Assembly (NCBI RefSeq): GCF_001544355.1
Contig: NZ_BCQI01000012.1
Location: 28,010-92,009 of the forward strand
Direction of reading: 5' to 3'
DNA: 64,000 nucleotides
Source: Alicyclobacillus acidiphilus NBRC 100859
GTDB taxonomy: Bacteria > Bacillota > Bacilli > Alicyclobacillales > Alicyclobacillaceae
In this document: positions 45,508 to 53,434 of the stretch, one piece after another
How the letters are laid out: each line of letters starts with the position of its first letter
Numbering within the stretch: position 1 is the stretch's first letter
Position numbers and translations under genes: made by a program
Notes under the pieces: model-generated
The model's database searches: none
What the model saw: the letters and a program-made list of their open reading frames with translations, nothing else
What the model was told of the DNA's origin: nothing

Positions 45508-46174
45508 GATTCACGGCGCGCCCGACGAAGTCTACTATGTCGGCGGCAGCGAGGCGCTTCCGCCGCCGTTGAGCCGGGAAGAGGAGCAGTATTTGCTCGA
45601 ACGGCTTCCGTCCGGGGACGAATCCGTGAGAGCCATGTTGATTGAACGCAATCTCCGGCTCGTCGTCTATATCGCTCGCAAGTTCGAGAATACCGGTATC
45701 AATATCGAGGATTTGGTATCGATTGGCACCATCGGTCTGATCAAGGCCGTCAATACGTTTGATCCAACGAAGAAGATCAAGTTGGCCACCTACGCCTCCA
45801 GGTGTATCGAAAACGAAATTCTGATGTATCTCCGCCGCAACAATAAAATTCGCTCCGAAGTGTCGTTCGATGAACCGCTGAATGTGGATTGGGACGGAAA
45901 CGAGTTGCTGCTGTCGGATGTGCTCGGAACGGAGTCGGATACCATCTACCGGAACCTCGAAGATGAGGTGGACCGTGAAATTCTCTATGACGCCTTGGAG
46001 AAACTGTCGGATCGGGAGCGAAAGATCATGCAGCTTCGCTTCGGATTGGGCACAGGCCAGGAGATGACACAGAAGGATGTCGCGGATCTGCTTGGCATCT
46101 CGCAATCCTACATCTCGCGCTTGGAAAAGCGCATTCTCAAACGACTGCAGCGGGAATTCAACAAGATGATTTGA
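45410..46174 (+). CDS. sigE: Mother-cell sigma factor SigE (pro-form)
   Basis: A 254-residue sigma-70 family protein. After a basic, hydrophobic pro-sequence comes the cleavage region [17 protein letters not shown], then region 2 ([34 protein letters not shown], shown in segments) and region 4 with [14 protein letters not shown]. It drives early mother-cell genes. The pro-sequence from ATG 45410 is about 42 residues, longer than the 27 in Bacillus subtilis; no better start codon exists downstream except rare CTG/TTG. It overlaps spoIIGA, implying coupled translation. Confidence 0.95.
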   Translation: MEMTTLKAFKSLGEVNRLLRLRLRLLFLQIRIKIHGAPDEVYYVGGSEALPPPLSREEEQYLLERLPSGDESVRAMLIERNLRLVVYIARKFENTGINIEDLVSIGTIGLIKAVNTFDPTKKIKLATYASRCIENEILMYLRRNNKIRSEVSFDEPLNVDWDGNELLLSDVLGTESDTIYRNLEDEVDREILYDALEKLSDRERKIMQLRFGLGTGQEMTQKDVADLLGISQSYISRLEKRILKRLQREFNKMI

Positions 46175-46210
46175 GACCTTGAGGAGAAGAGTGTTCACCC
46201 CCCCGAAGCG

Positions 46211-46240
46211 TGCATAAGTTGGCGTCGCCCGGACATACTG
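46211..46240 (+). promoter_or_regulatory. SigF/SigG-type promoter of sigG
   Basis: TGCATA (46211-46216) and CATACTG (46234-46240) are 17 bases apart. They match the SigG consensus TGAATA and CATACTA in all but two positions. Forespore transcription and autoregulation of sigG are established in Bacillus. Confidence 0.7.
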
Positions 46241-46296
46241 AAGACGAATTCTGGAAATTCGGTTTAGGCGAGCAGGCACCTTTTGGGGGGACTTCT

Positions 46297-47076
46297 TTGA
46301 AACGCAACAAGGTTGAAATCTGCGGCGTCAACACTTCGCAGTTACCCGTTCTGACCAACGCCCAAATGCGAGATCTGTTTGCGAGGCTTCAGTCGGGTGA
46401 ACTGTCCGCGCGAGAAAAACTGGTCAATGGCAATCTTCGTCTTGTTCTGTCTGTGATTCAGCGGTTTAACAACCGCGGCGAATATGTGGACGACTTGTTT
46501 CAAGTTGGTTGCATCGGACTCATGAAGGCCATCGATAATTTCGATCTCGGACAAAATGTGCGCTTCTCGACCTACGCTGTTCCCATGATCGTCGGTGAAA
46601 TCCGACGATACCTACGTGACAACAATCCCATTCGAGTCAGTCGATCGCTTCGTGATATCGCCTACAAGGCGCTGCAAGTTCGTGATATGCTCACGACCCG
46701 GCATCTGCGTGAGCCAACCATCGTGGAAATTGCCAAGGAAATGGACGTTCCGAAAGAAGACGTGGTGTTCGCGTTGGACGCCATTCAGGATCCCGTATCG
46801 ATGTTTGAACCCATCTACCACGACGGCGGCGATCCGATTTATGTGATGGATCAGATTCACGACGATCGCGAAAAGGATTCAAGTTGGGTGGAGGGCATCG
46901 CATTGCGCGAAGCCATGCACAAGTTGACGGATCGAGAAAAGAAGATCTTATCCATGCGCTTCTATGAAGGCAAGACGCAAATGGAAGTCGCCGACGAGAT
47001 TGGCATATCTCAAGCACAGGTGTCGCGTCTCGAGAAGGCGGCAATCAATCGGATGCACAAGCATATTCAGTCGTAA
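46297..47076 (+). CDS. sigG: Forespore sigma factor SigG
   Basis: A 259-residue sigma factor starting MKRNKVEICGVNTSQLPVL, the conserved SigG N-terminus that binds anti-sigma factor Gin/CsfB. Regions 2 (NLRLVLSVIQRFNNRGEYVDD), 3 and 4 (GISQAQVSRLEKAAI) are complete. It drives late forespore genes. TTG 46297 follows GGGGGG by six bases; longer frames reach the promoter at 46211-46240 and are rejected. Confidence 0.96.
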   Translation: MKRNKVEICGVNTSQLPVLTNAQMRDLFARLQSGELSAREKLVNGNLRLVLSVIQRFNNRGEYVDDLFQVGCIGLMKAIDNFDLGQNVRFSTYAVPMIVGEIRRYLRDNNPIRVSRSLRDIAYKALQVRDMLTTRHLREPTIVEIAKEMDVPKEDVVFALDAIQDPVSMFEPIYHDGGDPIYVMDQIHDDREKDSSWVEGIALREAMHKLTDREKKILSMRFYEGKTQMEVADEIGISQAQVSRLEKAAINRMHKHIQS

Positions 47077-47089
47077 ACGAATCTAGTGT

Positions 47090-47112
47090 GGTCATATAAC
47101 TGATATATGACC
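47090..47112. promoter_or_regulatory. Perfect palindrome upstream of ylmC
   Basis: GGTCATATA (47090-47098) and TATATGACC (47104-47112) are perfect inverted repeats with a 5-base spacer, in the 55-base gap between sigG and ylmC. It looks like an operator for a dimeric regulator; there is no T run, so it is not a terminator. Confidence 0.6.
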
Positions 47113-47131
47113 TACTGGAGGCGATTAGGCT

Positions 47132-47428
47132 GTGATGCGAATATCCGAACTACAATCCAAGGACGTCGTGAATGTCGAAGACGGCAAACGGCTCGGGACC
47201 ATTGGCGATATGGAGATCGATCTCGACAGCGGTCTGATTCGCTCCATCGTCATTCCAGCGCAAGGGCGATTTTTCGGAATGGTGAGCAGTGGTCAGGACT
47301 ACATTATTGCCTGGAATCAAATTGTCAAAATTGGCACGGATGTCATTCTCGTCGATCTTCGCTCACCTCATGAATCGGAGTATTATTTGCCTCCTCAGTC
47401 CGGCAAGCGGGGAACAGGCGGATTCTGA
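47132..47428 (+). CDS. ylmC: YlmC/YmxH family PRC-barrel sporulation protein
   Basis: A 98-residue PRC-barrel protein (MRISELQSKDVVNVEDGKRLGTIGDMEIDL, then GLIRSIVIPAQGRFFG and WNQIVKIGTDVILVDL). The family is widespread in spore formers; ylmC is in this place in Bacillus and YmxH is near dipicolinate genes. GTG 47132 follows CTGGAGG by ten bases. Function unknown. Confidence 0.9.
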   Translation: MMRISELQSKDVVNVEDGKRLGTIGDMEIDLDSGLIRSIVIPAQGRFFGMVSSGQDYIIAWNQIVKIGTDVILVDLRSPHESEYYLPPQSGKRGTGGF

Positions 47429-47515
47429 GCGGGCATATGCCACCGGCTGGAATTCGCCACTTCACATAGCCAACGTTTTGTCCTCTCCTGTATGATGGGA
47501 GTGGGGGGATGCGCG

Positions 47516-48322
47516 TTGCTGACAAATATCTTTGGACGACATGGCGGCATCGGCGTTCGCCCAACCTGGGCAACACCAGAGGTGCGCGCCATGTTTTCGT
47601 GTCGTCACGACGATTCCGATAAAATGGCGGATCTCGATGTCGGCTTTCACGGCAGAGTAGCCGTCGAGCGCGCCGTCGCCAATCGCGATCGCGTCGCTCA
47701 CGCGCTCGGGATGACACTGGATGCGTTCGTCTTTGTCCGCCAAGTGCACGGTTCGCATATTTTCCACGCAGGCGTGGAGCATCGCGGCCTTGGAGCCCGC
47801 GCCGTCGCCGGCGATCGCCCTGAAGCGGATGCCATCGTGACGAACGCACCAGGCGTGGCCTTGGCCGTTCTGGTTGCAGACTGCGTTCCCGTGTTGTTTT
47901 TCGATCCCGTCCAACGCGTTGTCGCAGCAGCCCACTCCGGTTGGCGGGGAACGGTTGCCGGCATCTCGGGACGCGTCGTCTCGGACATGCAGACGCGCTA
48001 CGGATCGAATCCGGCGGACATCCGCGTCGCCATCGGTCCGGCCATGCGCCAGTGCTGCTACGAAGTGGACGATCACGTTGCCAGCCGCGTGATCGGCACG
48101 GACATGGAGCTGGCCCTGCGGTCGCGCTTTGGCCGACCGGGCAAGTATTGGTTCAGCATGCCCGATGCGATTCGCGCCGATTTGGCCCACCATGGCATTG
48201 AGCCAAGTCATGTCGACGACACGGGCCTCTGTACCTCGTGCCGAGTGGAACATTTCTTTTCACACCGAGTGGAACAAGGGCAATCGGGTCGTCAGATGGC
48301 CGTCATCGCGTTGGCCGAATAA
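47516..48322 (+). CDS. ylmD: Multicopper/laccase-like purine nucleoside phosphorylase YlmD (PgeF family)
   Basis: A 268-residue member of the YfiH/PgeF family. Metal ligands are visible in RQVHGSHI, VLVADCVPVLFFDP, AAAHSGWRGTV and CTSCRVEHFFSHR (shown in part). Family members cleave purine nucleosides and edit peptidoglycan precursors with the wrong amino acid. TTG 47516 follows GGGGGGAT; the ATG at 47492 coincides with a TATGAT that could be a -10 box. It begins the ylm run. Confidence 0.88.
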   Translation: MLTNIFGRHGGIGVRPTWATPEVRAMFSCRHDDSDKMADLDVGFHGRVAVERAVANRDRVAHALGMTLDAFVFVRQVHGSHIFHAGVEHRGLGARAVAGDRPEADAIVTNAPGVALAVLVADCVPVLFFDPVQRVVAAAHSGWRGTVAGISGRVVSDMQTRYGSNPADIRVAIGPAMRQCCYEVDDHVASRVIGTDMELALRSRFGRPGKYWFSMPDAIRADLAHHGIEPSHVDDTGLCTSCRVEHFFSHRVEQGQSGRQMAVIALAE

Positions 48323-48336
48323 GGGGAGCGTCTCAC

Positions 48337-49047
48337 GTGGGAGAATCGTATATCGCACAGAACGCAGCTAGAATTCGCACATCGATCCAAGCCGCCGCGG
48401 AACGCGGCCATCGCCACCCGAACGACGTTCGCATCGTCGCGGTCACCAAAACCGCTGGACCGGATGTGCTGCCTCTCCTTTTGGAGGAAGGGATTCAGGA
48501 CGCTGGGGAAAATCGGTGGCAGGTGGCCAGGGAGAAATTCGAACATCCGAAGTCGACCGAGTTCACCTGGCACTTCATCGGAACACTTCAAACGAATAAA
48601 GTGAAGTATATCGCGCCGAGGTTCGATTGGGTCCATTCGGTGGACTCGGTTGAACTCGCCGAAGCCTTGGCGAAAGCGGCTGTCAAATTGAATCGCAACA
48701 TCAATCTATTGCTTCAGGTCAATGTGGCTGAAGAACCGCAAAAGCACGGTTTTGCGGCGGCGGCTTGTTTGGACGCTGTTCGCCGCATCCGCGAGTTGCC
48801 TGGTGTGACGTTGCGGGGCCTGATGACGATGGCTCCCATCGTCCAGCGGGCTGAGGATACGCGCTGGGTATTTCGGGAACTTCGGCTGCTGCGGGACCGG
48901 ATCCGCGGTGACCTGGATCTGGTGGATTTCGATCAACTGTCGATGGGCATGTCCGACGATTTTCCCGTCGCAATCGAAGAAGGCGCGACCATGATCCGCA
49001 TCGGGCGCAGTCTGGTCAATCCTCCTGAAGCCGCGGAGGAGGTATAG
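48337..49047 (+). CDS. ylmE: PLP homeostasis protein YggS family (YlmE)
   Basis: A 236-residue single-domain PLP-binding barrel. VAVTKTAGPDVLPLLLEEG carries the PLP lysine, and GENRWQ, WHFIGTLQTNKVKYI and SMGMSDDF are family signatures. It maintains pyridoxal phosphate balance. GTG 48337 follows AAGGGGAG by eight bases. Its stop is three bases before ylmG; in Bacillus sepF lies here and is missing. Confidence 0.93.
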   Translation: MGESYIAQNAARIRTSIQAAAERGHRHPNDVRIVAVTKTAGPDVLPLLLEEGIQDAGENRWQVAREKFEHPKSTEFTWHFIGTLQTNKVKYIAPRFDWVHSVDSVELAEALAKAAVKLNRNINLLLQVNVAEEPQKHGFAAAACLDAVRRIRELPGVTLRGLMTMAPIVQRAEDTRWVFRELRLLRDRIRGDLDLVDFDQLSMGMSDDFPVAIEEGATMIRIGRSLVNPPEAAEEV

Positions 49048-49050
49048 GCT

Positions 49051-49338
49051 GTGTCGTTCATGGCGGAGTTTGCCGAAGGCTTGTTTTCGGCGTATTGGTA
49101 CCTGTTGCTGATTGTCGCGCTGATCCGGATCGTTCCCGACCTTTCCAGCAACGCAGTGGGTCAACTGCTGCTTCGATTGACGGATCCCTATCTCTATATT
49201 TTTCGCCGGTACATACCCCCTCTGCCGATTGGGCAGATTTCGCTGGACATTTCGTGGATCGTCGGGGTCGGCGTTTTCTACGTCATTGAGACTGCCGTGT
49301 CGTCCGCTTTCGCACAATTGTTGACGGCGGCGCGGTAG
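49051..49338 (+). CDS. ylmG: YggT family membrane protein (YlmG)
   Basis: A 95-residue protein with two membrane segments (WYLLLIVALIRIVPDL and DISWIVGVGVFYVIETAV) and the family motif DPYLYIFRRYIPPLPIGQIS. YggT proteins are linked to division and membrane organisation. GTG start, coupled to ylmE. Confidence 0.9.
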   Translation: MSFMAEFAEGLFSAYWYLLLIVALIRIVPDLSSNAVGQLLLRLTDPYLYIFRRYIPPLPIGQISLDISWIVGVGVFYVIETAVSSAFAQLLTAAR

Positions 49339-49349
49339 CAGGAGGAAAC

Positions 49350-50126
49350 ATGAGTTCAGAGTCGTGGGTTCGAGAACAAGAACGCCCTTTTTTGAGATCG
49401 GTACAAGATTGGACAGGCCAAGTTCACGCGCGCGGCAGGTGGTATTTGACGGACTTCTTGACGCCGCGCGAACAGTTCATCGCGACGAGCGCCGCGCGCG
49501 CCGAGGGACTCGTCGTGGCGGCTTCCGGAGGATATCCGCACGCGGAACGCCAGCGCATGCTGATGATGCCAGACGATTGGCAGCCATCCATCGAGGACTT
49601 CCAGCTGACCTGCCTGTCCATCGAGGCCATCGACGGCGAGATTCGCCACAAGGACGTGTTGGGCACGTTGCTCGGCATGGGTATTCAGAGGAAGACCCTG
49701 GGCGACGTGATCATAGAGTCGCGTGGCCGAGCATATGTTTTTCTGACAGCCAATATGGGTGCCTTCGTCTCGGGAAACTTCCATCGGGCGGGACGGACGA
49801 CCGTCTCGGTCACAACGCTCGATCCCGCCGATGTACCTTCGTTGCCCGCCCCGGTTTACGAAGACGCGACGATCTTCGTGGCCTCTCTGCGGGTCGACAG
49901 TGTCATCGCCCAAGCCTGTCATTTTTCTCGGGGCCGTGCGCAGGAGGAAGTGGAAAAGGGCAATGTGACGCTGAATTTTGCGGATGCGTCGCAACGCGAT
50001 GAGGTGGCAAAAGGGGACATCATTTCCGTCCGAGGTTTTGGGCGTGTCAAAATACTTGAGCTGCTTGGAGCGTCGAAATCACAACGGATCCGCCTGCGTG
50101 TGGGTATTTTGCGCTCAAATGCTTGA
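49350..50126 (+). CDS. ylmH: S4-domain RNA-binding protein YlmH
   Basis: A 258-residue protein: an N-terminal region with FLTPREQFIATSAA and SGGYPHAERQRMLM, then a C-terminal S4 domain (IAQACHFSRGRAQEEVEKGNVTLNFA, then VAKGDIISVRGFGRVKIL). YlmH binds stalled 50S subunits with peptidyl-tRNA in Bacillus quality control. It starts 11 bases after ylmG with AGGAGG. Confidence 0.92.
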   Translation: MSSESWVREQERPFLRSVQDWTGQVHARGRWYLTDFLTPREQFIATSAARAEGLVVAASGGYPHAERQRMLMMPDDWQPSIEDFQLTCLSIEAIDGEIRHKDVLGTLLGMGIQRKTLGDVIIESRGRAYVFLTANMGAFVSGNFHRAGRTTVSVTTLDPADVPSLPAPVYEDATIFVASLRVDSVIAQACHFSRGRAQEEVEKGNVTLNFADASQRDEVAKGDIISVRGFGRVKILELLGASKSQRIRLRVGILRSNA

Positions 50127-50164
50127 TTTTGTCCGTCCATCACAGGAAGGAAATTATATTCGAC

Positions 50165-50225
50165 TGTCGAATTAGCCAAGCACGGATATGTCGATTGATC
50201 GGATGTCTCCGGGCTTGCTGTCGAA
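50165..50225 (+). promoter_or_regulatory. Cluster of Spo0A-box-like sites before divIVA
   Basis: TGTCGAA occurs at 50165-50171 and 50219-50225, with a one-mismatch TGTCGAT at 50189-50195. The first lies within the perfect palindrome ATTCGAC-T-GTCGAAT (50158-50172). Three such heptamers in 61 bases directly upstream of the divIVA ribosome site is unlikely by chance; Spo0A control is inference. Confidence 0.5.
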
Positions 50226-50240
50226 TAAGGAGGATATGAA

Positions 50241-50744
50241 ATGCCCCTGTCACCCATTGACATTCACAATAAAGAGTTTCGCCGCTCGTGGCGAGGCTAC
50301 AATGAGGATGAGGTCGACGATTTTCTTGAGCGCATTATTCAGGATTACGAAGCGCTGATCCGCCAGAACAAGCAATTGGAAGAAGAAATTGCTCGCATCA
50401 ACGATAGGCTCGCACACTATGACAGCCTTGAGGACAGCCTGAGCAAATCGATCCTCGTCGCGCAAGAGACGGCCGAAGAAGTGAAAGGCAACGCTCGCAA
50501 GGAAGCCCAACTCATCATTCGCGAAGCGGAGAAGAATGCGGACCGAATTGTCAGCGAAGCGTTGAACAAGGCGCGCAAGATGGCGCTTGAAGTCGAAGAG
50601 ATGCAAAAACAGGCGTCGCTGTTCCGGGCGCGCTTCCGTTCATTGGTTCAGTCACAGTTGGAAATGATGGATTCCGGCGAGTGGGAGGCCTTCGAAAAAG
50701 AATTGGCCCGCCGCGAAGCGTCTGTCTCTGAATCAGGATTGTAG
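50241..50744 (+). CDS. divIVA: Cell division/polarity protein DivIVA
   Basis: A 167-residue coiled-coil protein. The N-terminal lipid-binding domain reads LSPIDIHNKEFRRSWRGYNEDEVDDFLERII (a clear DivIVA signature), followed by two long coiled coils (about 30-70 and 85-150). It binds curved membranes at septa and poles and positions Min and chromosome anchoring during sporulation. AAGGAGG precedes the ATG. ileS, which usually follows, is not here. Confidence 0.96.
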   Translation: MPLSPIDIHNKEFRRSWRGYNEDEVDDFLERIIQDYEALIRQNKQLEEEIARINDRLAHYDSLEDSLSKSILVAQETAEEVKGNARKEAQLIIREAEKNADRIVSEALNKARKMALEVEEMQKQASLFRARFRSLVQSQLEMMDSGEWEAFEKELARREASVSESGL

Positions 50745-50844
50745 ACCGCTCGCTGGCCGGAAGTGTATGAGGGCTTTCGGAATGGTTTGTTTCGGAACGG
50801 TTTGTTTGTGACATGTCGTTCAGGGTTGTTTCCACGCAGCGAGA

Positions 50845-50870
50845 GGCTGCGCAAGGAGGCAGCCTTTTTT
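50845..50870 (+). terminator. Terminator after divIVA
   Basis: GGCTGC and GCAGCC form a stem followed by TTTTTT, about 100 bases past the divIVA stop. No T-box motifs were found in the sequence before it. Confidence 0.8.
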
Positions 50871-50941
50871 GATGCCGACCGTAGAGGGAGCGGAGTTGGC
50901 CGTCCAAGCGATTCGCTGGCGTGATCACCCCTGCCCCCACG

Positions 50942-51124
50942 CTACCGTCCGAATCTGCGCGCGACCCATATCAAGATCAAGCCGCAGATGATGCCTGCAA
51001 TGCAGGGGACTTCGAGTTGAATCACCAACTGCATCCATAACCGCAGGACCACACATGCTGTCAACATGGTGATGCCAATCCACACGATGGTCCACGCAAT
51101 CATATTGATGTAACTTCTTCGCAT
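50942..51124 (-). CDS. Small two-helix membrane protein
   Basis: A 60-residue ORF with two hydrophobic stretches (MIAWTIVWIGITMLTACVVL and CIAGIICGLILIWVA) and basic ends. GGAGCG lies six bases before the ATG. It is divergent from the ylyA-like gene. No family is recognised. Confidence 0.6.
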   Translation of the reverse strand: MRRSYINMIAWTIVWIGITMLTACVVLRLWMQLVIQLEVPCIAGIICGLILIWVARRFGR

Positions 51125-51404
51125 GTCGTTCGCTCCAGTTGGACAACCACGTGTGATCGAAATCTATCTCTCGTATCTACAAACTCGTACCTATGTGAAC
51201 CCCAAATGCGATGCGTCTCTCTATAGTCGTTTTCTATCATACACCCCAAATTGTGACATTCGTGTGACCGAATCGCCGGATTCGCGACAGAACTATGAAT
51301 CATGCTCTTCTTCATGGGAACAGGTTGAACGGGATACACTACTGCTCATTGGAGAAACAGCGTCTGCTGCAGTTCCACGAATCGGTTCAGGTGGGGGCGA
51401 AACG

Positions 51405-52064
51405 ATGAATTTCGAACAATTGCGCGCAGAATTGACGGCGGCGCGGGAAGACGCGCGCGAGCGAATTGCGAAGCACCGCGAATCCGCCGATCTCGGTGAC
51501 AGCATGCCCGATGAAATCTCCGAGTTATCCATGTACGACAATCACCCGGCGGACGTCGCCAGCGAGTTGTTTCTTCGCGGCATGGCCGTGGGCGACACCG
51601 TTCGCGACGAGGCGCATCTCGAAGAGATTGAGGCGGCGCTTCGACGGATGGACGAGGGCACGTACGGTCAATGCGTGGATTGCGGAGAGACCATACCGAT
51701 GGATCGCCTGCAGGCGATGCCGACGACCAAGTATTGCATCGACTGTCAGAAGGCTGAGGAAGTGGTCAAGAAGGAGCGTCACCGTCCAATTGAGGAGGAA
51801 GTTTTGGCGCCTGGATTCGGGGCGGTTTGGCGGGACGGGGAGGACCAAACCGCCTTCGACGGCGAGGACGCGTATCAGGCGGTCGCCCGCTTCGAAGAAC
51901 CGGCGTTCGGCGAGGAGTACTACGAACAGCCGGAACTGGACGACAACGTCGGCTATGTCGACAGGATGGACGGCATTTCCCAAGAAATGTACGAACGCAC
52001 CTTGCCGTCGTCCGCTATTTACCTTCCGGACTATGATGAGGGTGCTCAGGAAGCGTCAGAGTAA
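51405..52064 (+). CDS. ylyA: TraR/DksA-type zinc-finger protein (YlyA-like)
   Basis: A 219-residue protein: a coiled coil N-terminus (MNFEQLRAELTAAREDARERI), then a DksA/TraR zinc finger (CVDCGETI and YCIDC, about residues 95-120), and an acidic C-terminal tail of the YteA type. In Bacillus ylyA lies between ileS and lspA, matching this place. It may bind RNA polymerase. ATG 51405 follows GGTGGGGGCG. The gap 51125-51404 shows no gene. Its last 50 bases overlap comA on the other strand. Confidence 0.85.
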   Translation: MNFEQLRAELTAAREDARERIAKHRESADLGDSMPDEISELSMYDNHPADVASELFLRGMAVGDTVRDEAHLEEIEAALRRMDEGTYGQCVDCGETIPMDRLQAMPTTKYCIDCQKAEEVVKKERHRPIEEEVLAPGFGAVWRDGEDQTAFDGEDAYQAVARFEEPAFGEEYYEQPELDDNVGYVDRMDGISQEMYERTLPSSAIYLPDYDEGAQEASE

Positions 52065-52848
52065 AGGTGTCCGCGCGAAATCCTTGGCGCAAGCACTCCA
52101 GCGCGATCACGTCGGAAGGCGGAATGTTGCCAAGGTTGACCGTTGGCCCAATCCGCTGGATAAACGCGACTTGTTGGGCCTTCTTTGGGGCTTCCCAGAT
52201 GACCTTTTCTTGAGCCCAAGTAGGTAATTCGACCAGGAAGGTGTCGACGAGATCGTCTTGAACTGTGCCGGACGCGTCGAATACACCGACGCCTTCTCCG
52301 GACTCGCGGCCCTCAACGACAACGTAATCCGCGCCTGCGTCCAAATCGGCGAGAACACCTCTTGCGTAGGCGACGATGTCGACGTCGCCTTGCAGTTTTT
52401 TGCCGACCTCAGAGATGACGAGCGGCATCTCCGCTTTTGCGTGGGCGATAAGTCGACGCCGCTCATCGGCTGCAAGTTCAATCGTTCCGTCGGAAATCTC
52501 AACGGCGTTGAAACCCAGTTTTCTGCAGAGCCTGACGTACGCCTCAAATACGTCTTGTGTGTAGGCGATCTCGGCAAGTGTTCCACCAGGCATGACCGAC
52601 ACCGCCATGTCTTCGAGCAGACAGAGCTTGCGACGGAGAATGTGCTCTGGGTACATAGGACTTGTACCGAAACCAAATTTGACCACGTCGATATACGACG
52701 AGGCGACTTCGAGGACGTCCCGCAACTCGTAAAAACCAAGGCCTTTATCGATCACCATCGTGAAACCTGTCTTCCGTGGTTTCTCCGGGCGCCCACCGAT
52801 CGGTGCCTTGAGAATTTGTGAGAACGGTCCACGGTCTGATAAAATCAC
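52015..52848 (-). CDS. Phosphosulfolactate synthase (ComA family)
   Basis: About 277 residues with a TIM-barrel ComA pattern: TMVIDKGLGFYELRDVLEVA, VKFGFGTSPMYPE, GFNAVEISDGTIEL, EVGKK, YVVVEGRESGEGVG and LGNIPPSDVIALECLRQG. It joins sulfite to phosphoenolpyruvate to give phosphosulfolactate. In Bacillus the homologue supports 3-sulfolactate made in spores, which suggests sporulation use here. GTG 52848 is ten bases after AAGGAG; GTG 52857 is nearer. It is inserted antisense between ylyA and lspA. Confidence 0.9.
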   Translation of the reverse strand: MILSDRGPFSQILKAPIGGRPEKPRKTGFTMVIDKGLGFYELRDVLEVASSYIDVVKFGFGTSPMYPEHILRRKLCLLEDMAVSVMPGGTLAEIAYTQDVFEAYVRLCRKLGFNAVEISDGTIELAADERRRLIAHAKAEMPLVISEVGKKLQGDVDIVAYARGVLADLDAGADYVVVEGRESGEGVGVFDASGTVQDDLVDTFLVELPTWAQEKVIWEAPKKAQQVAFIQRIGPTVNLGNIPPSDVIALECLRQGFRADTFTLTLPEHPHHSPEGK

Positions 52849-52942
52849 GGTGTTCACACTCCTTCGGACGCTGTCCTTTCACGGTATGCGAAGAGGGTCA
52901 CGGTGGGTGCGGGCAAGAAGCGACTCGAGGAGAATTTGTGTA

Positions 52943-53434
52943 TTGAAGCGATCAAAATACGGACTATATCTGGTTGCTGCCGCGGTCATTGCGGCAGATC
53001 AATTGCTGAAGTGGTTGATTCGTGCCGCATTGCCGGTGGGGCAAGCGGCTGTGGTGATTCCGCACGTGGTTGAGTTCCTGCATTTGCAAAACCCAGGGGC
53101 GGCATTCAGTATTTTCCCAAATCAGTGGTGGTTTTTCGTGTTGATTGCCGTGGTGGTGGCTATCGTCGTTCTGTATTTTCACCACCGGTACAGGTTGGAA
53201 ACGCTGACCCAGGTTGGGCTCGGACTATTGCTCGGCGGGGCTTTGGGCAATATGACGGATCGGCTCGCATTGCCTGGACATACAGTGACCGACTACGTGG
53301 ACTTTTACACCATTCATTTCGCCATTTTTAACCTTGCGGACGCGTCTATCGACATCGGGGTCCTGCTTTTGCTGATCAGCTCCTTCCGTTCAGGTTCATC
53401 CCAAGCGAGCGAAAGTGAGGACATGAAGCGATGA
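52943..53434 (+). CDS. lspA: Lipoprotein signal peptidase LspA
   Basis: A 163-residue aspartyl protease with four membrane helices. QNPGAAFSIF, GNMTDRL, VTDYVDFYTIHFAIFNLADASID carry the conserved residues including both catalytic Asp. It removes signal peptides of lipoproteins such as the Ger(x)C protein in this window. TTG 52943 lies ten bases after GAGGAG. It overlaps the next gene by ATGA. Confidence 0.95.
   Translation: MKRSKYGLYLVAAAVIAADQLLKWLIRAALPVGQAAVVIPHVVEFLHLQNPGAAFSIFPNQWWFFVLIAVVVAIVVLYFHHRYRLETLTQVGLGLLLGGALGNMTDRLALPGHTVTDYVDFYTIHFAIFNLADASIDIGVLLLLISSFRSGSSQASESEDMKR

Noticed and set aside
50745..50880. T-box leader expected before ileS
   Set aside because: No T-box sequence (AGGGTGGNACCGCG-like) or specifier loop is present, and no aminoacyl-tRNA synthetase gene follows.
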